From: Gamsiella multidivaricata
Taxonomy: Eukaryota > Mortierellomycota > Mortierellomycetes > Mortierellales > Mortierellaceae
Direction of reading: 5' to 3'
DNA: 64,000 nt
NCBI RefSeq assembly: GCF_025024155.1
Contig: NW_026251709.1
Location: 992,001-1,056,000 of the forward strand
Numbering within the stretch: position 1 is the first letter of the stretch; each line of letters opens with the position of its first letter. Under the pieces are notes generated by a model. The model was not told where the DNA came from, searched no databases, and was given only the letters and a program-made list of their open reading frames with translations. Below are positions 1 to 15,387 of this stretch, piece after piece. Position numbers and translations under genes: made by a program.

Positions 1-97
1 ATGTTTCTTCATTGTTTCCACTAGATGATAAAAACAAAAACATGACGACAACCAGGAGAGTGTCAGTAACAAGAGAGGAAGAAGGTCATGAAAGACT

Positions 98-649
98 TTA
101 GGACGGTCCAAAACAAGACTTGCCGAGATCTTCGGGTGGCGATAGTAGGCGATCCACGACATGAACGACGCCATTGTCCGCCTGCCAATCCTTTTCTAGC
201 AACTCGGCGCCTCCGACAAGCAGGCGCACCTTTCGTCCGGGTCTCCAGCTCGGCTTTGAGACTGCAACCAATTGGCCCTCGTTGTGCTCACCGAGATAGC
301 CTTCCCGCACGAGGAGGGTCTCGAGCAGCATGGCATCCCGCAGATTGTCCGTTAAGGTGTTGTCGGGGAGAATATGATACAGGAGTGTCGCCTGGTCCAT
401 GCGTCTGCCGCTGTGTTCGGCATCCCACCTGTCGAACGCGGCATTGGTCGGGGCGAAAAACGTGCAGGTCTTGCGTCGGTTGAGGAGGACAATCAGTCTG
501 AGACGCTGTAGCTCCTTGACGAGGCGCGAGAAGCCTGGGTCGGAGGATATGAGGTCGACGACGGTCTTTGTGGCGAGGACCGGGGCGGTGACCGCAAGAC
601 AGGAGAAGAGCAGCAGCAGCAGTACTGCAACCGAATTCTGTGGTCTCAT
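98..649 (-). CDS. secreted fasciclin (FAS1) domain protein
   Basis: Single-exon reading frame of 183 residues. Residues 1 to about 26 form a signal peptide: a basic start, a run of leucines and a small-residue end (VTAPVLA). The remainder is one FAS1 domain. It shows the conserved box FFAPTNAAF near residue 63, a central YHILP, and the closing box VHVVDRLLSPP near residue 161. FAS1 proteins are extracellular or cell-surface adhesion proteins; that role is family knowledge, not shown here. Many fungal members carry two FAS1 domains, so this one is short. I saw no good splice donor before the stop that would extend it. The start at 649 is the only Met ahead of the signal peptide. Confidence 0.85.
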   Translation of the reverse strand: MRPQNSVAVLLLLLFSCLAVTAPVLATKTVVDLISSDPGFSRLVKELQRLRLIVLLNRRKTCTFFAPTNAAFDRWDAEHSGRRMDQATLLYHILPDNTLTDNLRDAMLLETLLVREGYLGEHNEGQLVAVSKPSWRPGRKVRLLVGGAELLEKDWQADNGVVHVVDRLLSPPEDLGKSCFGPS

Positions 650-2765
<2,116 letters not shown>

Positions 2766-4904
2766 ATGTCCGCCTCGGCCTCTCATATACTGCACCGCGG
2801 TCGCAGCGTCTTCTCCAAGCTCAACAAAAAGTACCGACTCCCCGCCTCCGCCGCCCTCACCTCCGCCACCTCCGCCTCCACCATCTGCTCCCTCTCCGCG
2901 CCCTGCTCCCATGCCGGAGACCTCTTCATCTCCCCGGAACACCCCGCCCTCGACCCCTATGAATCCTCAGCCGACCAATCGACCCACCTCTCACCATCCC
3001 TCGACCTCTCCAGGGCCCGGCATCTCTTCGACCTCGGTCAGCGCCTGCTCTTTGGCCGCAGCGGCCATCCCAAGGACGAGCCCGCAGCTGTGGAATACTA
3101 CCGCCTAGCCTCACAGCTCGGCCATCTCGAGGCCCAGGGCGTCCTGGCCTTCTGTTACGAATTTGGCCTGGGTGTCCAGGCTGATTATGTCGAAGCCGAG
3201 CGTCTCTACATCCTAGCCGCAGAAAAGGGCAACGGCCTCTCTCTCTCCCGCCTTGCCTTCCTGCGCAAATACGGTCGTCCCTCCGTCAAGATCGATCGCA
3301 TCGAATCCGAGTACTGGCAACAAAAAATCAACCAGCAAGGGCCTTCAGCACTCGCTTGGCTCATGGAGGCCGCAGCCGTCGACAGCCACGACTGCTGCCA
3401 GTTTGCTCTTGGAGTGTGCTACCACGACGGCGTCGGCGTCGAAAAGAATGCGACCGAAGCCTTTCACTGGTACAGGAAATCGGCAGAGCAGGGCAACGCA
3501 CGAGGCCAGGGCATCCTTGGTTACTGCTACGGCGAGGGCTTCGGCGTCGAGCGAGATCGGCAAAAGGCCATGTATTGGTATCGCATCGCTGCAGAGCAGG
3601 GAGAATCCGTGGCACTCTACAACATCGGGTACTGTTATGAGGATGGTCTGGGCGTCGAGCGCAACCCATACGAAGCCGTCAAATGGTATCGACTCTCTGC
3701 AGAGCTCGGCAACGCTTTCGCTCAAAATTCGCTCGGCTATTGTTACGAGGACGGAGTCGGTATTGAGCAGAATCTAGAATTGGCAGCTCTGTGGTACACA
3801 AAATCCGCAGAGCAAGGATATCCCTGGGCAGAGTGCAATCTCGGATACTGCAATCAAAACGGAATTGGTGTTCCCAAGGACGACGCCAAAGGCGCTTATT
3901 GGTATCGCAAGGCCGCCCTCCAGGGACATGCTCGTGCACAACATAACCTCGGTTTCTGCTACCAGAACGGCATCGGTGTCCCCAAGGACCCTGTCGAAGC
4001 AGTCAAGTGGTACATGAAGTCAGCAGAGCGCGGCAACATCTTTGCGTTCCATTCGCTCGGCTACTGCTATCAGAACGGCATTGGAGTCCAGCAAAACTTG
4101 GACGAAGCCGTTTATTGGTACTACCTTTCTGCAGAAGAGAACCACGCCCCAGCACAGCTCTCTCTTGGTTACTGCTTCCGTAACGGCGTCGGTGTCCCCA
4201 AGGAGCCCAAGGAAGCCGTCAAGTGGTTCTATCGCTCGGCCATTCAAGGAAATGCACTAGCGCAAAACTCGCTTGGATTCTGCTATGAGGAAGGTTTGGG
4301 CGTAGAAAAGAGCCGTGAAAAAGCCGTGTTCTGGTACGAAAAGTCGGCGGCTCAGAGCAACCCATGGGCACAGTGCAACCTCGGCTTTTGCTATGCGAAC
4401 GAGATCGGAGTGCCCCAGAACTACGAGATGGCCGTTAAGTACTACTCCCTGGCTGCTGCCCAGAACCACGCCCGCGCCCAGGATAAGCTGGGGGTCTGTC
4501 TTCAACTCGGGCAGGGCATTGCTCAGGATGTCAAGCTTGCAGTCCGATACTTCCGGCTGGCAGCAGAACAGGGACATCTGGCGGGACAATACCATCTCGC
4601 CAATGCACTTGTAAGCCTTGATTGATTGTCTTGTTTGATCTTCTTCACTATCCTCCAGATGGTTTTCCATGATCCTGACGGTTCGTTACATTTTTTCCTG
4701 GAAACATAGGAAAAGGGCTTGGGCTGCGAAGTCGACCTGGAGGAGGCATCGATGTGGTTTGAGCGTGCAGCAGCGAACGGCTGCAGGACCTCGCACGAGC
4801 GGCTGCAGCGCCTCCTCGCACGTTCGTGTCTTGAAAGTGGACTGGGAGTCGCCGAAAGCGGCCTCTTCCTCGGTGCCATCGGGCATTGTGCCCCAGCAGC
4901 ATAA
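2766..4904 (+). CDS. Sel1-repeat protein
   Basis: Two exons, 2766-4610 and 4710-4904, give a 679-residue product. The intron (donor GTAAGC, acceptor TAG) is phase 0, and splicing completes the last repeat. The N-terminal part is basic and Ser/Ala-rich. From about residue 90 there are 13 to 14 tandem Sel1 units of 36 residues, each with an LGYCYxxGxGV core and an AvxWYrxSAEqGn second helix. Sel1 repeats form alpha-solenoids that scaffold protein complexes, for example Skt5/Chs4-type chitin synthase activators or ER-associated degradation factors. Nothing here decides between those roles. I chose Met 2766 over the upstream in-frame Met at 2685 because the added residues are low-complexity leader sequence. 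Confidence 0.9.
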
Positions 4905-5635
4905 GGCGCCATTCGCCCCTTATGTTGCCCAGGTTCAGATCCGACTACAGCAAACAGCGGCTACTGTAACGGAGCCAGCAACATCAATATCAGCATCAAT
5001 AGCGCAGGAACAGGAGCTGGACCAGCACGGACAATTTACGTAACGGAGGTCCGTCCAAGAAACCGATCATAGTCAAGGACTATTATTGTCCCTGGCAGTG
5101 TCATTTATCATCCACACCATCTTCACGTTCCCATTATCCTTCTTGGACTCTGGTTCGTCTTTTGCATTGTTGGTCAACAGCCACACTGCCTGTATTACTT
5201 CCTGTTGTTTCTGCATCCGTTTCCGTAATCTTTGTGTTGTATCCCTATGTCGCTTCCCCCACCATCACCACTCTAAAAAAAAAAAAAAAAAACCTTTGCT
5301 TTCACTGCATCCTTGTTTTTTCATCGCATGATACCATTCAATAGACCTATACTCATAATAAACACTCAATTGCCCACTTAGTAATAAATAACGAACATTT
5401 GAAAGATCGATCTGTCCCATCTACCAGTCTGATCGTCATACGGGTTGCGCGATGGCTAGAACCGAAAGGGATAAACATTAAAACAACTAGCCTGGGCCAA
5501 GGCCGTTCCCGGGTATTGCCCCAAAGCCATCTCACGCTCTTCTTCGATCTTCGATCGATTTTACTCTCTCCTCCACTCTTCAAATAATTCTACTCCCCTT
5601 GTTCTTTTGCACCCGAAAAGTGACAGCAAAGAGAT
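4905..5635. other. intergenic spacer between Sel1 and PQ-loop genes
   Basis: Holds the Sel1 3' region, a short A-run (about 5275-5291) and the 5' leader of the PQ-loop gene. No reading frame with protein-like features was seen. Confidence 0.6.
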
Positions 5636-6492
5636 ATGCCAACTGCCAAGGTCATTCTCGAAAATGTCTTTGGCATGCTGGGTATCATCTTCTGGAGCTT
5701 CCAGCTATTGCCCCAGATCATAGACAACTATAAGGCCAAGACGACCAAGGGACTTTCGCCCATCATGTTCCTGCTCTGGACACTGGCCGCACTCGGTTTT
5801 GGATCATACAGCATTGTCGAGGATCTGTCTGTCCCTATCATTATCCAGCCCCATGTCTTTGGTCTGTTCTCGACCATCTGCTTTTTGCAGTGCTTGTATT
5901 ATGACCGAAAAGCACGCTGGTCGATGAACCATACCATCCTGATTAGTTTTCTGTTGCTTATTTCTCTGGCTGGCATGGAGGTCGGGGCGTACTATGGCAC
6001 ACGAGTAAGTCATCTGCCGCCTCTGTCACTTGCTCTTCGTCCTTTGACAAGTGCAGCTAATTCATCTACTGACTGTCCTCATTGCAGTAGAGTGAATGAG
6101 GTACGAATGAGGTATTGAGATCAACGACTCCTAACAACTCTCTCCGTACCATGTCCTAGGCGGGCCTGCGGCATAGCGTTCCTGGGACGATCCACGCCGC
6201 CGGAATTATCCCTGTGGTCCTACTCGGTTTGGGATTCCTTCCCCAATATGTTAATTTTTTGCAACACCACACCGTCCAAGGCGTGAGCATGGTCTTTATT
6301 TCCGCCGATGCCGCTGGCTCGGTCTTCTCGCTTATCAGTCTGGCCTTTCGTGAGGCCTTCGATCTGTTGGCAGCCCTGAACTATGTGATCGTCCTCGTCT
6401 GCGATCTCATAGTCATTGGATTCTACATTTACTACAACAGATTCAAAGGGCCAACACAAACCCCTACGGACGATGGCGAGCAGCGAACTTGA
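5636..6492 (+). CDS. PQ-loop repeat membrane protein
   Basis: Exons 5636-6004 and 6160-6492 (donor GTAAGT, acceptor TAG, phase 0) give 233 residues. The protein is almost entirely hydrophobic, with about seven membrane segments. It has two PQ motifs, near residues 26-27 (FQLLPQIIDNY) and 151-152 (GFLPQYVNF), each in the usual loop after a helix. PQ-loop proteins include lysosomal or vacuolar amino-acid exporters (cystinosin, Ypq/PQLC2 types) and other small transporters; the substrate cannot be read from sequence. The length is short compared with Ypq proteins and fits the smaller fungal members. The hydrophilic C-tail is short. Confidence 0.9.
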
Positions 6493-6679
6493 ATCCATAT
6501 GCACTACAACGCACTCTATTGTCTGTCGTTGCGGACACTCTCCACTCGTCCTTGTACTTGTATTCACACTGAACAAAATTACATATTACTAGACCATACC
6601 ACTAGACTATATCACTAGACTATACCACTGTCGCAAGTTCTTGGGTTTAAAGGGTATATTTAAAGAAGAGTCAAATGCT

Positions 6680-8901
6680 CTATGTATGTATTATATTGTA
6701 TTGTACATTTGCCGCAGTCCAGATGTTAAGGCGCGGATCCTGAGAGTGGGCCTGAAAAGAAGGACAGGGACGACAGTGCCTAAGCAGTTAAGTGCGCGGG
6801 ACAGATCGAGAAGAGAAAAACAAAATAGTGAGCGAAAGATGTCTTCTAGGCTCGAGCAGAACCATTCAAAGCGATATGAAGGGTCATATGAGCACATACC
6901 TCAGCAAACTTGGCGACGAAGCCTGGCTCCTGATCGCTTCCTGAGTCTCCAAATTCAGAGTGGAGCTCTGCTGGGTCCCAATGCTCGTCCACTTTACGGT
7001 CATCAAAATCGCGATCGCTGCCAGAGTCCAGCATATCCAGGTCCGCGTCCGTGTAGAGCGACTTTTTCCCACGGCTTCTTGAGCAATGAGCATCACCTCC
7101 GTCGTCCGCACGGGCTTTTGCATCATCCATGGAATGTGGAGCATACTTATGTCCTTGGATGGGTCCTAAACCTCGGCGTACTTCTGATGTCGATGTTGAT
7201 GTCGATACCGTGGCCGTTGTTGTTCGTGCATCGTGATGGGTGTGGTGTGCGTGTATATGCCTCGGGTGCGAGGTTCCAGCGTGGTCTCGACTAGAGCGCC
7301 TACCGTGTGATTCTTTTTTAGAAGAATGTCTGTGTCGCCGCTTAGCAGACGATCCTTGCTGCTGATCCTGGTTGTAGCGCCGCTCCAGTTCACCAAATAT
7401 GTTGCCACGTACTCCAGGTAGATGAAAGTGGTGATGCAGATGCTGCTCAGTCGGAGGCGCTACAGGGGTCGTCATGTATGGCGGAGGCGACCCTGACAAT
7501 TCACCTGAAAGGTCCTTTGACTGCTGAAGACCAACATCGAGCGTGGCCAAGGCATTGAATGTGCTCTTTGATACCGCAATGTCGGAAGGCGAATCATCTG
7601 AGAAGCCCTGGCCACAACAATCAAACGCATGGCCTTGCTCGTAATCCTCGACTTGTGAACGCAAATTGATCACTTCGTTCCTGGCATCTTGCAAGAGGTC
7701 GCGGTACTCACCTAGTTCTGTCCGCAGCGTCGAATTAGCAGTAGCGAGTTCTTTGATTAGGGAGACGAGTTGGTTTTGGGCCACCAGTGGTGGGTCCGTG
7801 ATGACTGAGTGGTACGGGGGCGAGGAGGAAGGAGATGTCTGGTATATGTTGATGGGTGTCGATCCCTGTGATGCCTTCTCCTGCTGAATTGCCTGACCGA
7901 GACTTCCTTGGGGTGGTGAACACAACCGATCTGTTGTTTCCTTGAGCCATGCAAGAGCCTCTCTGCTCTCCCTGACGAGGTCCAGTTCCTGCTGCTGTCT
8001 TTTCAGGAGTTCATGGCGCTTGCCGATGGCCTCGTATTTTGTCTGCATGATAAAGAGCTTTTGTTGTAGAGATCGCTCTGAGCGCTGGACCTCATGGAGC
8101 TCATCCTGCAGTGCCTCGATTTGAAGACGTCCAGCATCCTCGCGCTCCTGAAGGGCTTCCCGCTTGATTCTTTCGACGCGAAGCAAATCTGAGTCTTTTT
8201 GACCGTCATTGATCTCCTTGGTCAGATTGAACAGCTGCTGTTCCGTGTGCTCGAGCTGGCTAGAGACGAGCAAGAGGCGCTTCGCTGTCCTGGCTTGATC
8301 ACTGACAGCGACCATCCTTGACTCTTCCAGCTCCTGATTTGCTTTGGCGAGGCCCCGACTGGTCTTGTTCACCTTTTCGATCTCCATCATGGCGACGCGC
8401 AGCTAGCAAAAAGGAAGTGACCCACATTGGCGATAAGTATTTGTGTCTCCAATATACGACTGACAGAGGAAACATGCAGCAGAGAAGCAATCGCTCATCC
8501 TGCATAGCGTTCCCTAATTCGATGCAGCTTTTAACGAGGCATTTCCTCACGCCGTGCTAAATACCTCACGCTGTAGCTCGTTGGTCAACATTCGGTGATG
8601 GTCTTGATCAATTGGTACTTGCTCTAGATGACAAGATAGAGTAAAGTCAGCAGCACGGACTATTCAATCAGCTTTCTCATTTGCCAATTGTATCTGAATC
8701 CGACTGGTTCACGAAGAAGAGAGATTGCGCGAAATGGAGCAACTGAAACATACCGTCGTCCAGAGAATATTGCAGCAGGGCGTGGGGGTTGGCATGGCGC
8801 CTAGAGACAATCCAGTGGGGACACCTGCATGCCTGCAGGCAGTAGCATCCTTGAATAGCAGGGTCTGTGTCTCGGTCGGGGTCCAGAGAGTGCGAATCCA
8901 T
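6680..8901 (-). CDS. coiled-coil protein, function unknown
   Basis: Main exon 6900-8402 (501 codons). Phase-consistent upstream exons are 8565-8623 and 8754-8901, and a possible 3' exon is 6680-6751; together they give about 593 residues. The exon 2 to exon 3 junction continues a heptad pattern, which supports it; the first and last exons are weaker. Roughly residues 60-250 and 300-360 are long coiled coil rich in Leu, Glu, Gln and Arg. The C-terminal half is disordered, with a His/Ser/Arg-rich tract and an acidic tail. I do not recognise a named family. The shape fits a cytoskeletal or vesicle-tethering scaffold, which is only inference. Confidence 0.65.
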
Positions 8902-9778
8902 CTTTTTCGAGAGCACAAAAGAAAAAAAAAAAAAGAATCGGTAGATCTGATTCAGATGATGATCGAGTGTTAAGATGAACTTCCTCTGAGGCAAGAAAGT
9001 TGAGGAAGGACAAAAAGTTGATGAAGAGCAGAAAGTTGATGAATTTGAAGACGAGGAAGGGCAGAAGGAAAGTAAAGTGGAAGGAGCATGGTCAATAAGA
9101 GGTTGGGGGAAAGGTTTATTTTCAATGCATAACACTGTTGCTTCCAGGGGTAAGATGCTCTGTAGTCTAACCCCAAAGGTGCCTGTCTGGCCTTGGCACC
9201 CACGTGGCATACAATACATCTCCACGCGGATCCGAAGAGTAAAGGCATATTCGGGATTGTAGACGCTAACGTCGCATTGATTCCTGGCATACTTCTCTCC
9301 AGTGTGAACAGGACGAATATCGGCATGTCATGAATCAAAATAGTTTCACCAGATAGGCCCTAGGAAGGCAGCCTTACGATTCGGATATCGGTTGATGTGG
9401 GCTCGGCTTCGCCACAATTGGGTCGGTAACCTTAGCCGTGATCTGGATCGATCAGCCCCAGAGAGCACTGCCAGAAACAGGATGAGGAATCCTTCTTTCT
9501 CTTGATATGTATGCTTTGACAAGAATGAGGAAGAAGAACAAAAAAAAAAAAAAAAAGATAGGGAAGAGGACTATTAATGATTACGGTAGAAAGACTCAGA
9601 CAGCGAAGGACGAAGCCCGTTACTGTGTCTGTGAACCGAATCGGAGTCGCTCTCGTTGTTTAAGAGGCCAAATCATCAGTTTTGCAACGATGGCTATACA
9701 GGTGCAGATGAGAAATAAATATCTTTATAACGAGATTAATGTACCGCATCAGTTTGACAGCGCTTATGGCTGGAAACA
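8902..9778. other. intergenic, nothing recognised
   Basis: A-rich runs at about 8922-8934 and 9540-9556, and short GAGGAAG/AAAGTTGATGAA-type imperfect repeats near 8995-9060. No protein-like frame on either strand. Confidence 0.5.
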
Positions 9779-12700
9779 CTATGCTGATAAAGTTGATGTT
9801 GGGGACGCTTCCCCACTCGCGAGCCAGCGCATCATTAAGGCCGCGATATAGGCCATCCATTCATCTAGGCCCAACGTTGGGGGCATATCATTCCAGGCAA
9901 GATCGAGATCTTCATTTTCCCGTTCCCCGCAACTGGGGCCGTTGCAAATCTGACCCGAAGCCTCTGTCGGCGCGGTTTGGTGGAAAGCAAACGGCTGTCT
10001 CTTTTCCTCCTGGCCGCACGGTCTATGCATCGACAACAACGTTTCAGCCCTTGCGATCGCGCGCTGTGTATGAGCATCCGTGGTCCACACAGTATTGGAT
10101 TGAGGACCGGTATAGTGGACACCTCCGCCATTGCAGGCCTGCCGGACATGATTCTGTTCGGGAAAAGTGATACTGCTCGGCATTGAGAAAGGGTCCAACA
10201 TTGCCGCCTGCTCTGCTGCGAAGGGCCTTGAAGCTGCAGTTGCGGATACTGCTCCATCATGGGATGAGTTGTAGTGGCTGGATCCATTGGCTATGGAGGC
10301 GTTATTAATTCCCAGGGTTGTCAATGTCATCGGCGTCATGGCCTTCCCCGAGCCATCGGCCAAGCCTGCTGAATCGAGCAGAAACGTCTTTTCAGCAGCC
10401 AGCGGCCGCAGATCACCGTCGCGATGATTTGAGGAGCCAAAGGTCACAGTTGAGATAAGCATCATTGGATCGGCATCCAGTTGATGTTGCTGTTCCGGCC
10501 GTCGGTCAATCTTCATTCCAGGCGCTGAGGCCTGAGATACGGACGAAAAGATTTTCACAGTTGGATGGCCATATCTGGCTTTGAAAGGAGCAGCGGACAT
10601 GTCTGTTGTAATATCCATCGCCATTGTATCATCGCCGCCTCCTTGCTGGTGCGCCAAATCCTCTGGCAGATCGTCCATGCCTTGATAGTTGCGCTCGATT
10701 CCGCTCTCCTCCATACTAGTGCTCCTCCGACTCTGCATCTTTTCAAACTCATCGTCGGTTGCCAGCAAAGATTGAATCGCCATGATTTTAGAACGGCATT
10801 TCTGTCTCAAGCGATCGTGGCCTTCCCTAGGCGCGACCAGGACCCTGCCGTATCCTGACGGCTCCACCGCCCAAGATGGCAGCAAGGGTACATTCTTGAA
10901 CGAGTTTCCCTCCAAGTCCTTCAGGCTGACATGCTTCAGATCCAGCAAATCCTCAAGGACCTTGGCACGTCGGGCGGCACTGACCCAATGCGTCGAAAGG
11001 TGCTTGAGGGCATCGATGCACCGCTTAAGGTTGGCTTTGGCCGCGAATGCATGATGAGAGGGCTCTGGATGAACCGAGGACATGACGGGGCTGGGACTGG
11101 ACGAGCGAGACGTGCGTTTGGCGCTGGGAATATTGATGAAATGAATCACTCCGGCAGAGAATATAGCGTAAATGCAGCTGATGAACATCGATGTCAGGGA
11201 TTTTGTCTGCATCAGCATTTCAGTGATGTCTGTGATTGTCGCCGCGGCTTGCGTGCACAGCGAAGCTGAATTTGCAGAGCAAGGAATCTCCGGTCGATGG
11301 AGGAGGATGATCAGGGTATTGTAGGTCATGTGGAGAAAGAGCCCAAAGTGTGGAGATTCAGCAGTTGGGTTCTGGAGGAGCTCTGGAAGACTTTGTCGCC
11401 ATTTTACCAAGGACCTGTCAAGTGCTGAAAATGCATTGTGGCTAGTATCTACGCGGTATCCATGGTCTGAATCTCCTCCGATGTTCAGTTTAGGCGAGAA
11501 GCCATCGCTGCTGTCGTCGGATTGAACGGCTCTGGCCTTGATGAACTGCAGAATGTTACCCTGGATCCTGGAGAGCGTGATCAGGTGCACAAAATTGGAA
11601 ATCAAACTTGATGGTCCTCGAAATGGTATCCCAGCAGCCATATCCATATCCTCCTCATCGAACTGAGGGTAGCCTGTTTCGCACTCTTGCTGGGTAATTG
11701 TAAGGGGTCTGAGATAACGCCATGATCGTTATTTCAGGGACGGTGGTTAGTACTCAAAGATATTTTTTGAGATGGCGAAGGTAGAGGGAAATAGCAGCGA
11801 TCGCTATAACGCCTACCTTCCGAGTCCGGCACAAACAAGCCGCTCCACGACGTAGCAAGACCACCATGTTCGCTTCCGCAGCTCTACCCAAAGTCGGTTA
11901 CGTGATTGCTCTTGTTCTGAAAGATCCTGGTTGAGTCCTAAGTCCTGCGCCATGCGGATTGCCATACCCACATAGAGCCAAGCCCTCTGGCTTTCACAAA
12001 AGCCCATTTGCTGGATCGACATGAGGAGGAGCGCTTGTACAGTCTCGATCTGCGAATTATCGTATTCTTCCTTGATCAAAAGTTTCGCACGCTCATAAAA
12101 GACGGTGCATGGCGGTCGATCTGCTCCTGGCTGAGGCGTCCGAAAGAGTGGATTGTCACTGAAACGGGAGGCTAAGCCGAGAATTGCAAAGAGCAGGTGC
12201 GATGGTAGGGATTGATGTCGATGAATCTGGTCATACAGGGTCCTTTGATGCAGCATGGGCAGCACTGGGTGGACAAATCGAAAGTGTATGTTCATAAGAT
12301 GATAGATGACATTTGAGGGCGGCAAAATAATACTCAGGTCATGTTCGATTGTTGCCTGAGGTATCGACATATACCCTGTCAGAGGATTGGCGATCGGGTG
12401 CTGATCTGCAAACGAGGCGCGTCGATTACCCCCAAGACCTTGTCCACTGAATTCAGTTATCGAAGCGTTTCCCTCGGACCTTGTCTGATGACTTGCAGTA
12501 GTAAATATTCCAAGAGAGTCGTGATCTGGGTCGTGCGACTCTGAGTTGGCCATATGCTGGCTCAGCTGATGTTTCTGTCCCACGTGGGTATCATGAGCAT
12601 GAGAGAAAGAGATGTTCTGTTGACGCCGGGACGGATGATACTGAGGCGAGTGAGCTAGTCCTTGGTCGAATCCTACGAAGGGACTTGGTGGGAATGCAGC

Positions 12701-14138
12701 TGCATCGACGAAGGATGGTGACAAACAAATAGCCATGGCGGAGTGCTGTAATTGAGACTGTTGATGCTGTTGATGCTGTTGATGCTGTTGATGCTGTTGC
12801 AAAGATTGGAGCGGCATTGGCTGAATATGCTGCTGCCGCCTACTGGTATTGTATGCGTTCTGTGGCGATGTCGGAGGGATTTGTGAAGTCGCTAATGCCG
12901 ACGTGTTCCCTTGAGACAGCGATGTCAATCCTGAGGCGCCGGAGATGTTCATGGCCTTGATAGAAGAAAAGCAAATGTATCGGCGTGGTGAACAATGATG
13001 GACGCCTTTCATGCTAGAATGCCTACATTCCTGTCCAAATTTAGATCCAACGAGGTATTTACATGGTTGATCTCCTCATATGCCTTGGATCTCCTCAGCT
13101 TCAGTCCCGTCATCTCAGCCTCCCGTGCCATGGCGTCAAGTTCCGCTCTGACGATTTCTGCGCGAGGATCTTTGTCCTTGATCAGTCCGCCGAGCAATCC
13201 CTCCATCCGATGAAGTCGAGCCTCAATGGCCTCAATATATCCTAAGAAGTATTTAAATAAGGATGAGGATATGTCTGACCAACAGGATCACATATACTAG
13301 TGCCTCCGAGAACGAATCATCCATGCATTCATTCACCGCTGATTAGCGTGATTGCAACAAGAGAAGGGCGTGAGATGATATTGTCAGCAAAAATATGCAC
13401 ACCTTTGGGAGGTCCTCGTTTCTTGGTGGGATCGTTATAAGTGCCTAATATTATATCGACAGGCAATACTGAGTCAGCACCAAGTGATTATTGGCATAAT
13501 GACGATGAGAAGATGGATAAGTTTTGCAATTTGCACACATCGCCTCACTTACATTCGTACTTGAATGTCTGGCAGTTGGTGCAGAGCGGATGTATCGCAT
13601 CTATTGGAAAGACATGAATATGTATTTCTTAATATCTGCTTAATTCGACAACCCGTTCATTGCGTGGCTGTCTGTTGTTGGTTAGGCTGTACATCCACGA
13701 CAAATGTAGGATTCAATCACACGTTCTATCTTAGCATATCCAAAGAGTTTTCATTCTCCTTCATACCGCACTTGACTTTTTTGCGCCGGCAGGAATCGCA
13801 TGCCTGAAGGATGAACGAAGGAGAAGAAGAAGAAGAAAAAAGCGGTATGAACAATTACGAAATCTGCTAGGTAAAAAAAAAAGAAGAGGTATAAACAGTA
13901 ACATTCTCCTGCTGCTAGATATGCCAAGAAAGTCGACCCGAGGCCTCCTACGAGGAGGACAGGCTTAAGTGCATTCACTGGGGTGCAGCTGAGCTGATAT
14001 GGGCTGTAAGTCGGAGCAATGGAGCCAGATGCCGTTATGTGTATGGTGTCCTTTGCCACTCCATACTTGTGATACCCCTGTGCCCTATATTTCATTCCTC
14101 CTTACCTTTGAGACCCTAAGCCGTTTAATGTCAGTCAT
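9779..14138 (-). CDS. Zn2Cys6 fungal-specific transcription factor
   Basis: Seven exons on the minus strand: 14106-14138, 13767-13803, 13553-13600, 13403-13444, 13063-13241, 11817-12955 and 9779-11708. All junction phases agree and the product is 1135 residues. The 33-nt first exon encodes a basic start. Cys 13, 16, 23, 30, 33 and 40 form a canonical CX2CX6CX6CX2CX6C binuclear zinc cluster, split over four exons. A basic linker (KKRGPPKGY) and a short coiled coil follow. After a Gln/His repeat near residues 163-178 comes the fungal_trans regulatory domain, about 330-600, including FVHPVLPMLH and the CYVVERLVCAGLGRP motif across the last splice. The rest is Ser/Thr/Gly-rich. Predicted role: DNA-binding activator; target genes unknown. 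Confidence 0.92.
12756..12802. repeat. trinucleotide-type repeat encoding Gln-His tract
   Basis: Tandem TGTTGATGC units on the plus strand read as repeated Gln-Gln-His on the minus strand, inside the Zn2Cys6 factor. Likely length-variable between strains. Confidence 0.85.
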
Positions 14139-15387
14139 TGAGGATTGAGGAAGATAGAGGGAAGATCCAGACAGCAGAACCGATGCCTAGGTCTATAGTG
14201 GGGTTGGATACAGGCGAGTATTCTTCTGTTGTTGTCGGCAAGTGTACGATCAGGAACAAAGTTTTAGCGCACAGCCAAAGCCAAAGCAGTTCTTCGGAGC
14301 AAGAAAGAAGGAGGAAGAGCGAGCTGCAGAACTGGTTCCGAGGAAGGCGAGGGTGGGGCAGATGAGATGAAAGGTAAATTAGATTAGATGAGATTCATAA
14401 GAGTAAGGATGCTGTTGATGAGGAATGGCGATGGGTTGTTAAAAAAGAAGCACGAAGAAACAAAATAAGGTGGTGTGGTAGAGCTTCCTCATTTTTTTTA
14501 GACGCAGACGGGTGAGAAGGGAAAAAACTTTACTTATCCGAGCAAATAGGGTTGCAGATTGATCTTACGCATATCCGGATGGATCCGATGGCGTTTCGAG
14601 CTGCAGAGAGACAGAGCCAACTCTGCTCTGGGGTGCCAGGCCTGGGGATGTACTCTATGGTTTCCAAGAGACAACCCAGACAAATACAAACAAGCACTGC
14701 AGGTCGAGTTGACGATGGGGGCGATAGAGAAAAAAGGGTAATTGTTTTGCCTGCAGAAACAGTTGCAATGCCCAATGTCTCTACGATGCGAGTGATACAT
14801 CGCACAATGGTACATCGCACAATGGTACTACTACTGGCTGCCGCGATCAGTGGCGAGACAAAGTACTTTGGGGAAAAGGCTGCAGGCGCGGAAAGAGGGT
14901 TTCCCGGCACTTCTACAGCCATTCGATGACTGATATGCCACATGTATGCGATAGAGCACGCAATGTCAGCGCGGTAGTAGTCTAGTACTGGAGTACTGTA
15001 TACGAGCCATTGTCTCATGGAGGTATACCTCGATGTTCTTGATTGACCGATCGGATGAGGCGAAGAAGGCGCCTCGGAGCAAATTTTATTGCTTGTGGTT
15101 CTGCATAGAATATGACCCTTCTCTGCCGTGTTCCTTGCACAAGGTGTTTTGATGAGCAGTTGAATGGAGATCCTATACAGAGACATTCGTATATCCAAAA
15201 TCCTACGTATGCAGCATGGCGGAGTTTAATGTAACACCCCCCCCAAAGAGGCACATCGGTGGCGGTGTCATCTTTTGGTCATGAACGCCACCACTCATAC
15301 ACCATGTTCTCTTCATCATGTTGATTTCTCCGCTTCCTTTCATCCGCCTTTTCTCATCCATTTCCCCCCTCACAGACGCAAACGCTC
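14139..15387. other. divergent intergenic region between Zn2Cys6 factor and HMCES
   Basis: About 1.2 kb shared upstream region of two divergently transcribed genes. A 222-codon minus frame (14530-15198) is open but shows no domain, signal or composition that I can trust. A short tandem of TGGTACATCGCACAA type occurs near 14798-14827. Confidence 0.5.

Noticed and set aside
6005..6159. Extra microexon inside the PQ-loop intron (near 6088-6100)
   Set aside because: An AG and GT pair exists, but the single 155-base intron already joins both PQ-loop halves in phase.
14530..15198. 222-codon minus ORF upstream of HMCES
   Set aside because: No domain, signal peptide, coiled coil or splice continuity; composition does not look coding. 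Possibly chance in a divergent promoter region.
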